Below, one piece after another: positions 37,543 through 46,348 of a stretch of 64,000 nucleotides of DNA (its first letter is position 1; every line of letters starts with the position of its first letter). Made by a program: the position numbers and the translations under genes. Source of the stretch: Candidatus Gastranaerophilales bacterium. GTDB taxonomy: Bacteria; Cyanobacteriota; Vampirovibrionia; Gastranaerophilales; Gastranaerophilaceae. Below the pieces are notes generated by a model, which did not search any database, was not told the DNA's origin, and worked only from the letters and a program-made list of their open reading frames with translations. The DNA lies in NCBI GenBank assembly GCA_944323695.1, contig CALUTI010000004.1:147842-211841 (forward strand). The letters run 5' to 3'.

Positions 37543-38544
37543 ATGAAACTTACGGTACTTGGTGCAGGATGCTGGGGGCTAACGTTAGCATGGCTTTTAA
37601 CAAATAACTTTGATAAAATAACAATCTGGGGCAGACAGCAGGATTTATCAGATGATCTGGTCAAAAACAAGCACGCGTCAAAACCTTTAGAAGTACAGCT
37701 TTCAGATAAAGTTGAGATAACCTCGGATATGGTATCTGCAATTAAAGATGCTGAAATAATCCTGAACGTAGTTGCCACCTCCGGCACCCGCGATGTGTGC
37801 GAAAATCTTAAAAAAGCAGGAATAAAACCCGAACAAATTCTTGTAAACGCATCAAAGGGTATTGAATTGCCGTCTTTAATGCGTATGAGTGAAGTTATAA
37901 AAGATGTTTTGCCTGAGCAAAAGCTTGCAATTCTTTCAGGTCCTACTCTTGCAAAAGAAGTTCTTCAAGGAAAGCCGACTGCCGCATGCGTTGCAAGCGA
38001 AGATATGGAAGCAGCAGAATTTGTCCAGCATGCGCTTAATGTTCCCGGAAAATTCAGGCTTTACACAAATAGTGATGTAACAGGCGTGGAACTTGGCGGA
38101 AGCTTGAAAAACGTAATCGCAATAGCATCAGGTTTTGCGCATGCAATGAATCTTGGCGACAACTGCACGGGCACTCTTTTAACCCGCGGTATGGCTGAAA
38201 TTGTAAGGGTTAGTATCCGGCTTGGCGCAAATCCTTCAACCCTTTACGGGCTTTCAGGTATGGGAGATTTGATTGCAACATGCTCAAGCCCTATGTCAAG
38301 AAACTATACAGTAGGTTCAATGCTTGGTCAGGGCAAGAAAATTGACGATATTCTTCGTGAATTAGGCTCTGTTGCGGAGGGTGTTAAAACCTCCAAAGCA
38401 ATTTGCGAACTTGCAAAAAAACTTGATATAGATGTACCTGTGTCAAATGCTATTTACGAAGCGGTTTACACAGACATAACTCCGCAGGAATTGCTTGAAA
38501 AATTAATGAACAGGAAGTTAAAAGAAGAAGAAAAATATGTATAA
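37543..38544 (+). CDS. gpsA: Glycerol-3-phosphate dehydrogenase (NAD(P)+)
   Basis: Makes sn-glycerol 3-phosphate from dihydroxyacetone phosphate for phospholipids. At 333 residues: N-terminal Rossmann motif VLGAGCWGLTLAWLL, NASKGIE, LSGPTLAKEV, then the C-terminal helical domain with LGGSLKNVIAIASGFAHAM (catalytic lysine) and GLSGMGDLIATCSSPMSRN. AAGGAG precedes the ATG and its end overlaps the PSP1 gene by 8 bases. Confidence 0.97.
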   Translation: MKLTVLGAGCWGLTLAWLLTNNFDKITIWGRQQDLSDDLVKNKHASKPLEVQLSDKVEITSDMVSAIKDAEIILNVVATSGTRDVCENLKKAGIKPEQILVNASKGIELPSLMRMSEVIKDVLPEQKLAILSGPTLAKEVLQGKPTAACVASEDMEAAEFVQHALNVPGKFRLYTNSDVTGVELGGSLKNVIAIASGFAHAMNLGDNCTGTLLTRGMAEIVRVSIRLGANPSTLYGLSGMGDLIATCSSPMSRNYTVGSMLGQGKKIDDILRELGSVAEGVKTSKAICELAKKLDIDVPVSNAIYEAVYTDITPQELLEKLMNRKLKEEEKYV

Positions 38545-39466
38545 ATTTGCAGTAAGATACCTCAAAAACACATTTTATCCCGTAACCGTTCCGGAAACAA
38601 TTCATCTGGAAGACGGACAGATGGTTATTGTAAGAACCGAAAAAGGCGAAGAAGCTTTAAAAATTTTTCTCGTAAATCCGGAAATTTCCGAAGTCTGGGA
38701 AAAAAGCGAGGTAAAACCGGAACCGCTTCCTGTTATAAGAGTTTTATCCCAGAGAGATTTGCAAACCCTTGATGATATTAAAAAAGAGGAAGTAACTTCA
38801 TTTTTCAAATGTCAGGAGCTTGTAAAACAGCACGGGTTAAATATGAATCTCGTACAGTGCAGAATAACTTTTGACAGACGTAAAATAACCTTTTACTATA
38901 CCGCTCCGGAAAGGGTTGATTTCAGGGCTTTGTTAAAGGATTTAACGCAGGTATTCACACGCGTGCGTATTGATTTGAGGCACATCGGCGTCAGGGACGA
39001 AACCTCAATTCTTGACGGCATGGGAATTTGCGGACGCCCTTTTTGCTGTTCAAGTTTTTTGAGAAAATTTGCCACAATTAACGTAAAACTTGCCAAAGAT
39101 CAGGGAATGCCGATTGCACCGGGGAAAATTTCCGGTACATGCGGAAGATTACTGTGCTGTCTCACTTATGAATATTCAAATTACATTGATGCGGCAAAAG
39201 GCATGCCGCCTGTGGGATCATCCGTTATGACACCTGAAGGATTGGGCAAAGTCTGCTATCTGCAGTTCTTGAGCGGTAAAGTCGCTGTAAAAACCGAAGA
39301 CGGCAAGGTAAAAGAATTCCCGAAAGGCGATATTGAAATGGTTGACGCTGATGTTAACGTCGAAATTGATATCCAATCTCTAAATACCTCTTACGGCGAA
39401 GATGATATGAATATTGACATAAAACAGCTTGAAGACGACAGAAACAGCTCAACAGGCAATATTTAA
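38537..39466 (+). CDS. PSP1-domain protein (RicT/YaaT-like)
   Basis: A 309-residue protein with the PSP1 C-terminal domain: cysteine pattern GMGICGRPFCCSSFL and KISGTCGRLLCCLTYE, as in B. subtilis RicT (YaaT), which joins RicA and RicF in a complex with iron-sulfur clusters that promotes RNase Y-dependent mRNA maturation. The first ~60 residues match the usual N-terminal part; a C-terminal acidic extension follows (about 285-309). It overlaps gpsA by 8 bases. The exact role in this lineage is unknown. Confidence 0.88.
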   Translation: MYKFAVRYLKNTFYPVTVPETIHLEDGQMVIVRTEKGEEALKIFLVNPEISEVWEKSEVKPEPLPVIRVLSQRDLQTLDDIKKEEVTSFFKCQELVKQHGLNMNLVQCRITFDRRKITFYYTAPERVDFRALLKDLTQVFTRVRIDLRHIGVRDETSILDGMGICGRPFCCSSFLRKFATINVKLAKDQGMPIAPGKISGTCGRLLCCLTYEYSNYIDAAKGMPPVGSSVMTPEGLGKVCYLQFLSGKVAVKTEDGKVKEFPKGDIEMVDADVNVEIDIQSLNTSYGEDDMNIDIKQLEDDRNSSTGNI

Positions 39467-40146
39467 CGCACTGAAACATACCTGATATACGGTTTTAAAA
39501 TCTCCGTAATCTCTTTAAATTCAGTATCCGTATAAGTTGTTTCCGTCATCATTTTGGAATCCAGAGTCTTAGACGGAATAAATTTTTGAAGGTAATACTT
39601 TTCGGCACCTTTTATAAGTTCACCGATTGATTTGAAATCCTCAAAGGACAACTGCGACTTTACAACAGTGGTTCTGAATTCATACCCGATACCGGAGGTC
39701 ATAATAATATCAACACTCTCGCGGATTTTTTCGGGATTAATTTTGGAATTTGTTATGAGCGGATATTTTTCAATCGGCGCTTTTATATCCATCGCAATAT
39801 AATCCAAATACGGAAGCAAGTTTTTAATTTTTTCCGGAAAAGTTCCGTTAGAATCCAGTTTAACCGGAAACCCGAGACTTTTAATCTCTTTTATGAAATC
39901 CTCCAAATCGGGCTGCAAACAAGGCTCGCCGCCTGTTATTACAACGCCGTCAAGCTTTCCTTTTCTTGTGTTTAAAAAGTCAAGAAAGGCCGGCACAGTC
40001 CATGCCGGCTCATTTCTTACAGCTATAAGTTCAGGATTGTGGCAGTAACCGCATCTGAAGTTACACCCCTGCGTAAAAACGATTGTGCTGATTTTATCGG
40101 GGAAATCCAATAATGATGTTTTTTGAACTCCTCCTATCTGCAGCAT
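39463..40146 (-). CDS. nrdG: Anaerobic ribonucleotide reductase activating protein
   Basis: Radical SAM enzyme that installs the glycyl radical on NrdD. The 227-residue protein has the cluster motif CNFRCGYCHNPEL (CxxxCxxC, about residues 30-37), VVITGGEPCLQPDL and the rest of the partial TIM barrel. It overlaps nrdD by 13 bases, so translation is coupled, and it shares the cobalamin switch upstream of nrdD. It ends 4 bases into the convergent PSP1 gene. Confidence 0.94.
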   Translation of the reverse strand: MLQIGGVQKTSLLDFPDKISTIVFTQGCNFRCGYCHNPELIAVRNEPAWTVPAFLDFLNTRKGKLDGVVITGGEPCLQPDLEDFIKEIKSLGFPVKLDSNGTFPEKIKNLLPYLDYIAMDIKAPIEKYPLITNSKINPEKIRESVDIIMTSGIGYEFRTTVVKSQLSFEDFKSIGELIKGAEKYYLQKFIPSKTLDSKMMTETTYTDTEFKEITEILKPYIRYVSVR

Positions 40147-41984
40147 TCGTTTATTACAAATTCCTTTCTGTCCTTGAATTCACGTTTTTTACCTTTATTC
40201 CACTGGGTAACAGGTCTTATGTAACCCACAACACGTGAATAGACTTCGCATTCAGCGCCGCATTCGGGGCAGGTAAAGTGTTCGCCTGCCACATAACCGT
40301 GGTTCGGACATGTGCTGAATGTCGGTGAGAATGTGAAATACGGCAGATGATAGTTGTTGCACACTTTTTTAACAAGGTTTTTCATAGTTTCAATGTTATG
40401 AATTCTTTCCCCTGCAAAAATGTGTAAAACAGTACCGCCTGTGTATTTGGTTTGCAAATCATCCTGATGGTCAAGAACTTCAAAGATATCATCGGTATAA
40501 TTTACGGGCAATTGGGTTGAATTTGTGTAATAAGGATATTTTTCCTTATCAAGTTTGGCAAGCCTGTATGAAGTGCCTTCACCCGGTGTAGCTTCAAGGT
40601 TGTAGTTGTGGCCGGTTTCTTTTTGGAATTCTTTGATTTTTTCTCTCATAAAGTCCATAACTTCGACCGCAAACTGTTTTCCGCGGAAGCTGCCGATGTC
40701 ATCGGCAAGAAGGTTCAAGCAGGCTTCGTTCATACCTATCAAACCGATTGTTGAGAAGTGGTTTTTCCAATACACGCCAAATCTTGATTTAATATCTCTC
40801 AAATAGAATTTTGTGTAAGGATAAAGATTCTTGTCAGTCAAATCTTCAAGCAAAGCACGTTTGATTTCCAAACTTTCTTTTGCAAGCTCCATTTTTTCAG
40901 CCAATTTAGCCATAAATTCGCCTTTTGTTTCGGCATTAGCAGCGATTTTCGGAAGGTTAATCGTTACAACACCAACAGAACCCGTCAAAGGATTTGACCC
41001 GAAAAGACCGCCGCCTCTGTATTCAAGTTCTCTGTTGTCAATTCTTAATCTGCAGCACATAGAACGTGCATCCTCCGGTGACATATCAGAATTGATAAAG
41101 TTTGAGAAATAAGGAATACCGTATTTTGCAGCCATTTCCCATAAGCCTTCAATATTTTTGTTATCCCAGTCAAAATCTTTTGTAATATTATATGTAGGAA
41201 TCGGGAAGGTGAAGACTCTGCCTGAATTGTCTCCTTGCATCATAACTTCAAAGAAGGCTTTATTCAGCATATCCATTTCTTTTTGGAAGTCTTTATAAGT
41301 TTCTTCCATCAATTCACCGCCGATTATGACAGGCTGTTCCGCATAATATGAAGGAACAGTCAAGTCCATAGTAATATTAGTGAAAGGTGTTTGGAAGCCG
41401 ACACGTGTCGGAACGTTCATATTAAACACGAATTCCTGCATTGCCTGCTTAACCTGATCGTATGTCAGGTTGTCATATCTGATAAACGGCGCAAGAAGTG
41501 TATCAAAGTTTGAGAAGGCTTGAGCCCCGGCAGCTTCTCCCTGCATTGTATACATAAAGTTTACAACCTGACCTAAGGCTGTTCTGAAGTGTTTTGCAGG
41601 AGCACTTTCAACTTTACCCTTAACCCCTGTAAAACCTTCCGTCAACAAATCTTTTAAATCCCAGCCGACACAATATACTGATATAATATTCAAATCATGG
41701 ATATGAATATCACCGTTTATGTGTGCGTTTCTGATATCGGCAGGATAAATTTTATTAAGCCAGTAATTTTTGCTGATTTCAGAAGCGATATAGTTGTTTA
41801 ACCCCTGAATAGAATAAGACATGTTAGAATTTTCATTAACCTGCCAGTCAAGCTGTTTCAAATAATTATCGACAAGCGCAATATTTGAATCTTTATCAGA
41901 AGCTTGAACAGGGTTTGACATAAAAGCTCTTTTTGCGGATCCCAAATCGACAACATTGTTGTCCTTCAAAATTGCATTGTTCAT
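40134..41984 (-). CDS. nrdD: Anaerobic (class III) ribonucleoside-triphosphate reductase
   Basis: Reduces NTPs to dNTPs without oxygen, using a glycyl radical. The 616-residue protein contains DIHIHDLNIISVYCVGWDL, TRVGFQTPFTNITMDL, CCRLRIDNRELEYRGGGLFG with the catalytic cysteine region, the C-terminal zinc site CPNHGYVAG...CPECGAEC and the glycyl radical loop RVVGYIRPV. The ATG at 41984, with GGGAG upstream, is chosen; the frame extends to 42077 but that part is the riboswitch. No ATP-cone domain is evident at the N-terminus. Confidence 0.96.
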   Translation of the reverse strand: MNNAILKDNNVVDLGSAKRAFMSNPVQASDKDSNIALVDNYLKQLDWQVNENSNMSYSIQGLNNYIASEISKNYWLNKIYPADIRNAHINGDIHIHDLNIISVYCVGWDLKDLLTEGFTGVKGKVESAPAKHFRTALGQVVNFMYTMQGEAAGAQAFSNFDTLLAPFIRYDNLTYDQVKQAMQEFVFNMNVPTRVGFQTPFTNITMDLTVPSYYAEQPVIIGGELMEETYKDFQKEMDMLNKAFFEVMMQGDNSGRVFTFPIPTYNITKDFDWDNKNIEGLWEMAAKYGIPYFSNFINSDMSPEDARSMCCRLRIDNRELEYRGGGLFGSNPLTGSVGVVTINLPKIAANAETKGEFMAKLAEKMELAKESLEIKRALLEDLTDKNLYPYTKFYLRDIKSRFGVYWKNHFSTIGLIGMNEACLNLLADDIGSFRGKQFAVEVMDFMREKIKEFQKETGHNYNLEATPGEGTSYRLAKLDKEKYPYYTNSTQLPVNYTDDIFEVLDHQDDLQTKYTGGTVLHIFAGERIHNIETMKNLVKKVCNNYHLPYFTFSPTFSTCPNHGYVAGEHFTCPECGAECEVYSRVVGYIRPVTQWNKGKKREFKDRKEFVINECCR

Positions 41985-41989
41985 AAAAA

Positions 41990-42092
41990 AAATCTCCCAG
42001 ATTACCGTGGTTGTACTACAACTTATATAAGCATTCCGACTATAACGGCTGCGGTCCAGTGAGGGATTTTCACCCATGCTTTCCTTACATAA
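41990..42092 (-). ncRNA. Cobalamin riboswitch, class-II-like, upstream of nrdD
   Basis: On the minus strand the leader reads AAGGAAAGC, GGGTGAAAATCCC, then GGACCGCAGCCG and GTTATAGTCGGAATGC. The last part and the GGAAAG start align by eye with the Cbl-II (env8, hydroxocobalamin-type) riboswitch core. Downstream, GTTGTAGTACAAC is a candidate P13/kissing-loop hairpin, and the Shine-Dalgarno GGGAG lies in the loop of a weak AATCT/AGATT stem followed by T8, so control could be at translation or termination. It would shut off the B12-independent reductase when B12 allows a class II enzyme to work. Confidence 0.82.
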
Positions 42093-42100
42093 GTATCATG

Positions 42101-42129
42101 ATTTTATATCTATCATACAAATTTGTCAA
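42101..42129 (-). promoter_or_regulatory. nrdD promoter
   Basis: Minus strand: TTGACA (42129-42124), exactly 17 bases, TAAAAT (42106-42101). Transcription would start a few bases before the riboswitch. Confidence 0.75.
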
Positions 42130-42150
42130 TAAATCGGAAGGTTGATAATA

Positions 42151-42354
42151 TTACGGCGTTACATAAACATAATACACATCACCATCAACAAGCTTTACAT
42201 AATACTTAACATAATTTTTACGTTTTGGATCCGGTCCGAGTTCTACAACATTTGCAACAAAATCATTCTCAATAAATTTTCGCACTTCATCGAGGGTAAA
42301 GTATTCTTTTGCAAGGTATTTAGCAAATTTTTCGTACTCGCGATTATCGTCCAT
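42151..42354 (-). CDS. Small hypothetical protein (67 aa)
   Basis: A 67-residue charged protein with a helical N-terminal half (EKFAKYLAKEYFTLDEVRKF) and a beta-rich end (YVKYYVKLVDGDVYYVYVTP). No family recognised. No Shine-Dalgarno is visible; TATAAT ends 9 bases before the ATG, as in other genes here that look leaderless. It lies just upstream of the nrdD promoter on the same strand. Confidence 0.6.
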   Translation of the reverse strand: MDDNREYEKFAKYLAKEYFTLDEVRKFIENDFVANVVELGPDPKRKNYVKYYVKLVDGDVYYVYVTP

Positions 42355-42392
42355 ATATTAAATATTATACCCGTTTTTGCAAAAAAACAACA

Positions 42393-42995
42393 TTACCTGA
42401 TATTTTTGAAAAATTCATCTGCGATTAATTGTGAATATTTGTCTTTTTCACTAACTGATATAAGCAGCCTATCGTCACCCTTTGAATCTTTTACGACAGA
42501 AATTATACCTGCAACATCACCTATAGGAAGCTTCTTAACTTTGGCCTCAAATTTTACATAAGGCACTGATTTTCCGTATGAAGAAAGCGTGCCGCGTTTT
42601 GTTACCGATAAATCATTAACTGAAATTGCTTGATATTTTATCTTTTTAACAGAATTACGCAATTTTTCCTCAATATTATCAGATTTTATATCTTCAGCCG
42701 ACAGTATCGGTTTTTCACCCGTATCAACAACGACCATTTTTTGTCCTGATGCCTTATGCTCAGCAACAACTGCATTATAGCCCATGACACCCGCTGCTTT
42801 TTCTATTTCAAATTCATCGTTAATCTTTGAAAAATCACCGACTTTTTTTGCTCTTTCAAGCAGAACATCAGGCGAAGGATTCAGCCAATTTCCAAGCCAG
42901 CCCCCTATCAGCTCTTTGCCGCCTAATGACATGAATCCCACAATAGCAAGGGTAATTACAACAGCTCTTATAATGTTTCTAAGACAACCAATCAT
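42393..42995 (-). CDS. Membrane-anchored hypothetical protein
   Basis: A 200-residue protein with one N-terminal membrane helix (about residues 8-26, IIRAVVITLAIVGFMSLGG) and a soluble mixed alpha/beta domain, probably outside the cytoplasm. GAGGAA precedes the ATG by 6 bases. No known domain recognised. It diverges from mutS. Confidence 0.72.
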   Translation of the reverse strand: MIGCLRNIIRAVVITLAIVGFMSLGGKELIGGWLGNWLNPSPDVLLERAKKVGDFSKINDEFEIEKAAGVMGYNAVVAEHKASGQKMVVVDTGEKPILSAEDIKSDNIEEKLRNSVKKIKYQAISVNDLSVTKRGTLSSYGKSVPYVKFEAKVKKLPIGDVAGIISVVKDSKGDDRLLISVSEKDKYSQLIADEFFKNIR

Positions 42996-43056
42996 CTTAA
43001 ATTCCTCTTAATTAAATTTTGACAAAAAATTTTGGTGGTATAATAATATTATAATT

Positions 43057-45630
43057 ATGACAAAAACGGAAATCAATAATATAAATAGTTGGGAAGTAAT
43101 ACCGGAAGATACCACGCCGGTTATGCGGCAATATTTGGAGATTAAGCGCGAAAATCCTAACATGCTTTTATTATACAGGCTTGGAGATTTTTACGAAACT
43201 TTCTTTGAAGATGCATTGAAATTATCTAAAGCACTTGAATTAACTTTAACCGGAAAGGATGCAGGCGCACTGGGAAGAATTCCGCTTGCAGGAATTCCTG
43301 TAAAAGCTGCCGATACTTATATTGAAAAACTCGTACAAAAAAATATTAAGGTCGCAATTTGCGAACAGCTTGAAGATCCAAAATACACAAAAGACCTTGT
43401 AAAACGCGGAGTCACAAGAATTATAACGGCAGGTACCATTACCGAAAGCAATTTTCTGGAACAAAACACAAATAATTATATCTGTGCAATGTTTAATGAC
43501 GAAAAAAGCGGACTTTACGGCTTTGCCTACACAGATATATCAACCGGTGAATTCAAAGTAACACAGGCACCTTTGGATTTGATTATGGCTGAACTTGCAA
43601 GGCTTAATCCTGCTGAAATCATTGCGCCTTCCGTTCGGGAAGAAATAAAACCCTTCCAGATTGTACCTGATGAAAAAATTAATCTGCCGGAAAATATTAC
43701 AAAACTTTATAACTGCTCAAAAATTCCGTCATCGGTTTTTGAGCCGGCATTTGCAGAAAGCAATCTAAAAGCAGTATTTGAAACCAAAAGTCTGGAATCT
43801 TTCGGATATGAAACATGTAAAGCGGGATTTCGCGCGGCAGGAGCACTTTTATCCTACATTTGGGAAACACAAAAAGGCAACATGCCAAAATTTGAAAGAA
43901 TTGAACACTATGAACTTTCAGAATACATGATTGTTGATGTAAGCACAAGAAAAAATCTTGAGCTTACGGAAACCTTGAGAGAAAAGAATAAATACGGCTC
44001 GCTTCTCTGGTCTGTTGACAAAACCAGAACCAATATGGGCGCAAGACTTTTGAGAAACTGGATATGCCAGCCTTTAAAAAAAGTTGAAGATATCCAAAAA
44101 CGTCAGAACGCGGTATCAGAACTTGTTGAAAAAAGCGCACTGAGACGCGAACTTTCGGAAAAACTTGAAAAAATCCAGGATATTCAAAGACTTTCTACAA
44201 GAATAAGCAACGGCAGTGCAACGCCTAGAGATTTCATAGGCTTGAAAACTTCTCTACAGGCGTTACCGGAGATTTTGGATATAGCAAAAAATTTGGACAA
44301 CAACCCGTTTGAAAAAGTTGAAGAATATCGCGAAGATATCTCTATTTACGCTGATTTAATTAACAGAACAATCATTGATAACCCGCCAATCCAAATAAAA
44401 GAAGGCGGTATCATAAAAGATAATGTTAACGGCGAGCTGGATTACTTTAGAGACTTATTAACAGGCGGAGAACAGTGGCTCAAAAACTTTGAAGAAACTG
44501 AACGTGAAAAAACAGGTATTAAAACCCTTAAAGTAGGATATAATAAAGTTTTCGGATACTTTATTGAAATTACCAATGCCAATATAAATATGGCGCCTGA
44601 AAATTACATCAGAAAACAAACTCTGACCAACGCCGAAAGATTCATAACGGAAGAACTCAAAAAACACGAAGATGACGTTCTTTCCGCAAAATTCAAATCA
44701 ACAGAGCTGGAATACAAGCTTTATACCGATTTCAGAGATTATTCAAAAGAATACGTGACTAAAATAAGAGAAATTGCAGAAGCAATAGCGCTTATGGATG
44801 TTGCGGCATCTTTGGCGGAAGTTGCTGTGGAAAATAATTATACAAAACCAATTGTTGATAAATCCGACGATTTTATAGTCAAAAACGGCAGACACCCTGT
44901 TTTGGAAAAGATTTTGCCGCTGGGTGAATATGTTCCGAACGATTTGACATTAAAAAGCAATTCCGTTGACACAACGCAATTTATGATACTTACAGGCCCT
45001 AATATGGCAGGAAAATCCACCTATATGCGCCAGAACGCTTTGATTGCAATATTAGCGCAAATCGGCTCATGGGTTCCTGCAGACTATGCAAAAATCGGTG
45101 TTGTGGATAAAATTTTCACTCGTGTAGGGGCATCGGACGATTTGACGCTCGGGCAGTCCACATTTATGGTTGAAATGATTGAGACAGCGTGTATCTTAAA
45201 TTCAGCAACCGAAAAAAGCTTTATTCTGCTTGACGAAATCGGACGCGGCACAAGCACCTATGACGGAGTTGCAATTGCCTGGGCAGTTGCGGAATATATT
45301 GCGACAAAAATCAAAGCAAGATGTATTTTTGCAACCCACTACCACGAACTTAACGTAATGACAAACACTTATCCGCAGATAAAAAATTACAGGATTACAA
45401 TTTCCGAAGAAAACGGCGAAATAGAATTTTTGCGTAAAATTGTTCAAGGCGGAGCAAGTAAAAGCTACGGTATTCAAGTTGCTAAAATGGCCGGACTGCC
45501 GAACGTTGTTATCAAACGTTCTCAAGATTTGATGACCAAAATGCAAAGGGACTTTTCAAACAATTTATCTACCCGCAAAAAATCTGATGCAATCGCGCCG
45601 CAGGTTCCGCAATTAAATCTGTTTAATTGA
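43057..45630 (+). CDS. mutS: DNA mismatch repair protein MutS
   Basis: Recognises mispairs and short insertion/deletion loops. The 857-residue protein has the mismatch-binding domain with the Phe-x-Glu motif region (YRLGDFYETFFEDA near residue 45), connector, lever and clamp domains, then the ATPase with Walker A TGPNMAGKSTYMRQ, Walker B FILLDEIGRGTSTYDG and the ATHYHEL motif. An extended -10 (TGGTATAAT, 43036-43044) lies 12 bases before the ATG, with TTGACA 14 bases further up; no Shine-Dalgarno is seen. Intact MutS normally suppresses slippage at long homopolymers, which bears on the tracts at 46.3 and 57.1 kb. Confidence 0.97.
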   Translation: MTKTEINNINSWEVIPEDTTPVMRQYLEIKRENPNMLLLYRLGDFYETFFEDALKLSKALELTLTGKDAGALGRIPLAGIPVKAADTYIEKLVQKNIKVAICEQLEDPKYTKDLVKRGVTRIITAGTITESNFLEQNTNNYICAMFNDEKSGLYGFAYTDISTGEFKVTQAPLDLIMAELARLNPAEIIAPSVREEIKPFQIVPDEKINLPENITKLYNCSKIPSSVFEPAFAESNLKAVFETKSLESFGYETCKAGFRAAGALLSYIWETQKGNMPKFERIEHYELSEYMIVDVSTRKNLELTETLREKNKYGSLLWSVDKTRTNMGARLLRNWICQPLKKVEDIQKRQNAVSELVEKSALRRELSEKLEKIQDIQRLSTRISNGSATPRDFIGLKTSLQALPEILDIAKNLDNNPFEKVEEYREDISIYADLINRTIIDNPPIQIKEGGIIKDNVNGELDYFRDLLTGGEQWLKNFEETEREKTGIKTLKVGYNKVFGYFIEITNANINMAPENYIRKQTLTNAERFITEELKKHEDDVLSAKFKSTELEYKLYTDFRDYSKEYVTKIREIAEAIALMDVAASLAEVAVENNYTKPIVDKSDDFIVKNGRHPVLEKILPLGEYVPNDLTLKSNSVDTTQFMILTGPNMAGKSTYMRQNALIAILAQIGSWVPADYAKIGVVDKIFTRVGASDDLTLGQSTFMVEMIETACILNSATEKSFILLDEIGRGTSTYDGVAIAWAVAEYIATKIKARCIFATHYHELNVMTNTYPQIKNYRITISEENGEIEFLRKIVQGGASKSYGIQVAKMAGLPNVVIKRSQDLMTKMQRDFSNNLSTRKKSDAIAPQVPQLNLFN

Positions 45631-45712
45631 TAAAATTTGTAAATTTTTATTAAAAAAAACGCAAAAAAAATTATTTACGAGTTTTAATGTAAATGGTAGA
45701 AAAGGAGCGGCA

Positions 45713-46198
45713 ATGCAGGTAAGTTTCAATCCTAATGTAAGTTTTAAATCACAGACACCGCAGGTTAACAATCCAATACAAAATAGCTCTGCACAGTTTA
45801 TTGCGCAGCCTGCTGCTAACGTAACTTCTGTTAATACTGAATCTGAAAAGCGTAAGGGGTTAAGAGAAGATATAAGCAAAATCGCAAAATTTTTCACCAC
45901 ATTGAGCGAGATGACCAAAGCCTCCTTCAGAGCAGTCGGTTACGGAGCATTAACCGTTGCTGCGTCATTAACAGGTTTCTGGGCATTCGGCGCTGTTCCG
46001 AGAGGATTGAAAAAAGGCAACAATATCCTTGATGCATTCAAGCATCCTGTCAAAAATATAAGCAAAAAAGGCAAAGTTATCACTGCACTTTTGGGATTAG
46101 GTGTGGCATCATATCACTTAATTAAAGGGAAATTAATTTCCAATCAGCGCACCGCAAACGTAGACCACCAGCTTAAAACAGGTCATAGACCGGCTTAA
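45713..46198 (+). CDS. Hypothetical membrane protein
   Basis: A 161-residue protein that begins with a polar Asn/Gln/Ser-rich stretch including NVSFKSQTPQVNN, then two hydrophobic segments (about residues 72-90 and 122-138) joined by a basic loop, and a polar tail. AAAGGAG lies 7 bases before the ATG. It is not a recognised family. The N-terminal style is shared with the proteins at 15.7 kb and 59.8 kb. Confidence 0.7.
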   Translation: MQVSFNPNVSFKSQTPQVNNPIQNSSAQFIAQPAANVTSVNTESEKRKGLREDISKIAKFFTTLSEMTKASFRAVGYGALTVAASLTGFWAFGAVPRGLKKGNNILDAFKHPVKNISKKGKVITALLGLGVASYHLIKGKLISNQRTANVDHQLKTGHRPA

Positions 46199-46238
46199 TA
46201 TTGACAATACCTCCCAATTTGATATAATGAAGGAAATG

Positions 46239-46348
46239 GAGGAAAATATTATGGAAATAAGCACTGTAAAAGCGGTTCAGATAGTCACCCCCCCCCGAGA
46301 TTAGCTCAAGGCTTACGTTTTAGAGCGTCAAAGAAAAATAATTTTTCA
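46239..46348 (+). other. Pilin leader frame with C9 tract (frame OFF)
   Basis: GGAGG is followed after 7 bases by ATG at 46251. The frame reads MEISTVKAVQIVTPPR, then D, and hits TAG at 46302, just past nine cytosines (46288-46296). With one more C the frame continues without stop (TPPPRLAQGL, then RFRASKKNNFSM) into the pilin at 46349. See findings. Confidence 0.75.

Noticed and set aside
41985..42077. 31-residue N-terminal extension of NrdD
   Set aside because: The extension is a translation of the cobalamin riboswitch and promoter-proximal leader; the ATG at 41984 has a ribosome binding site.
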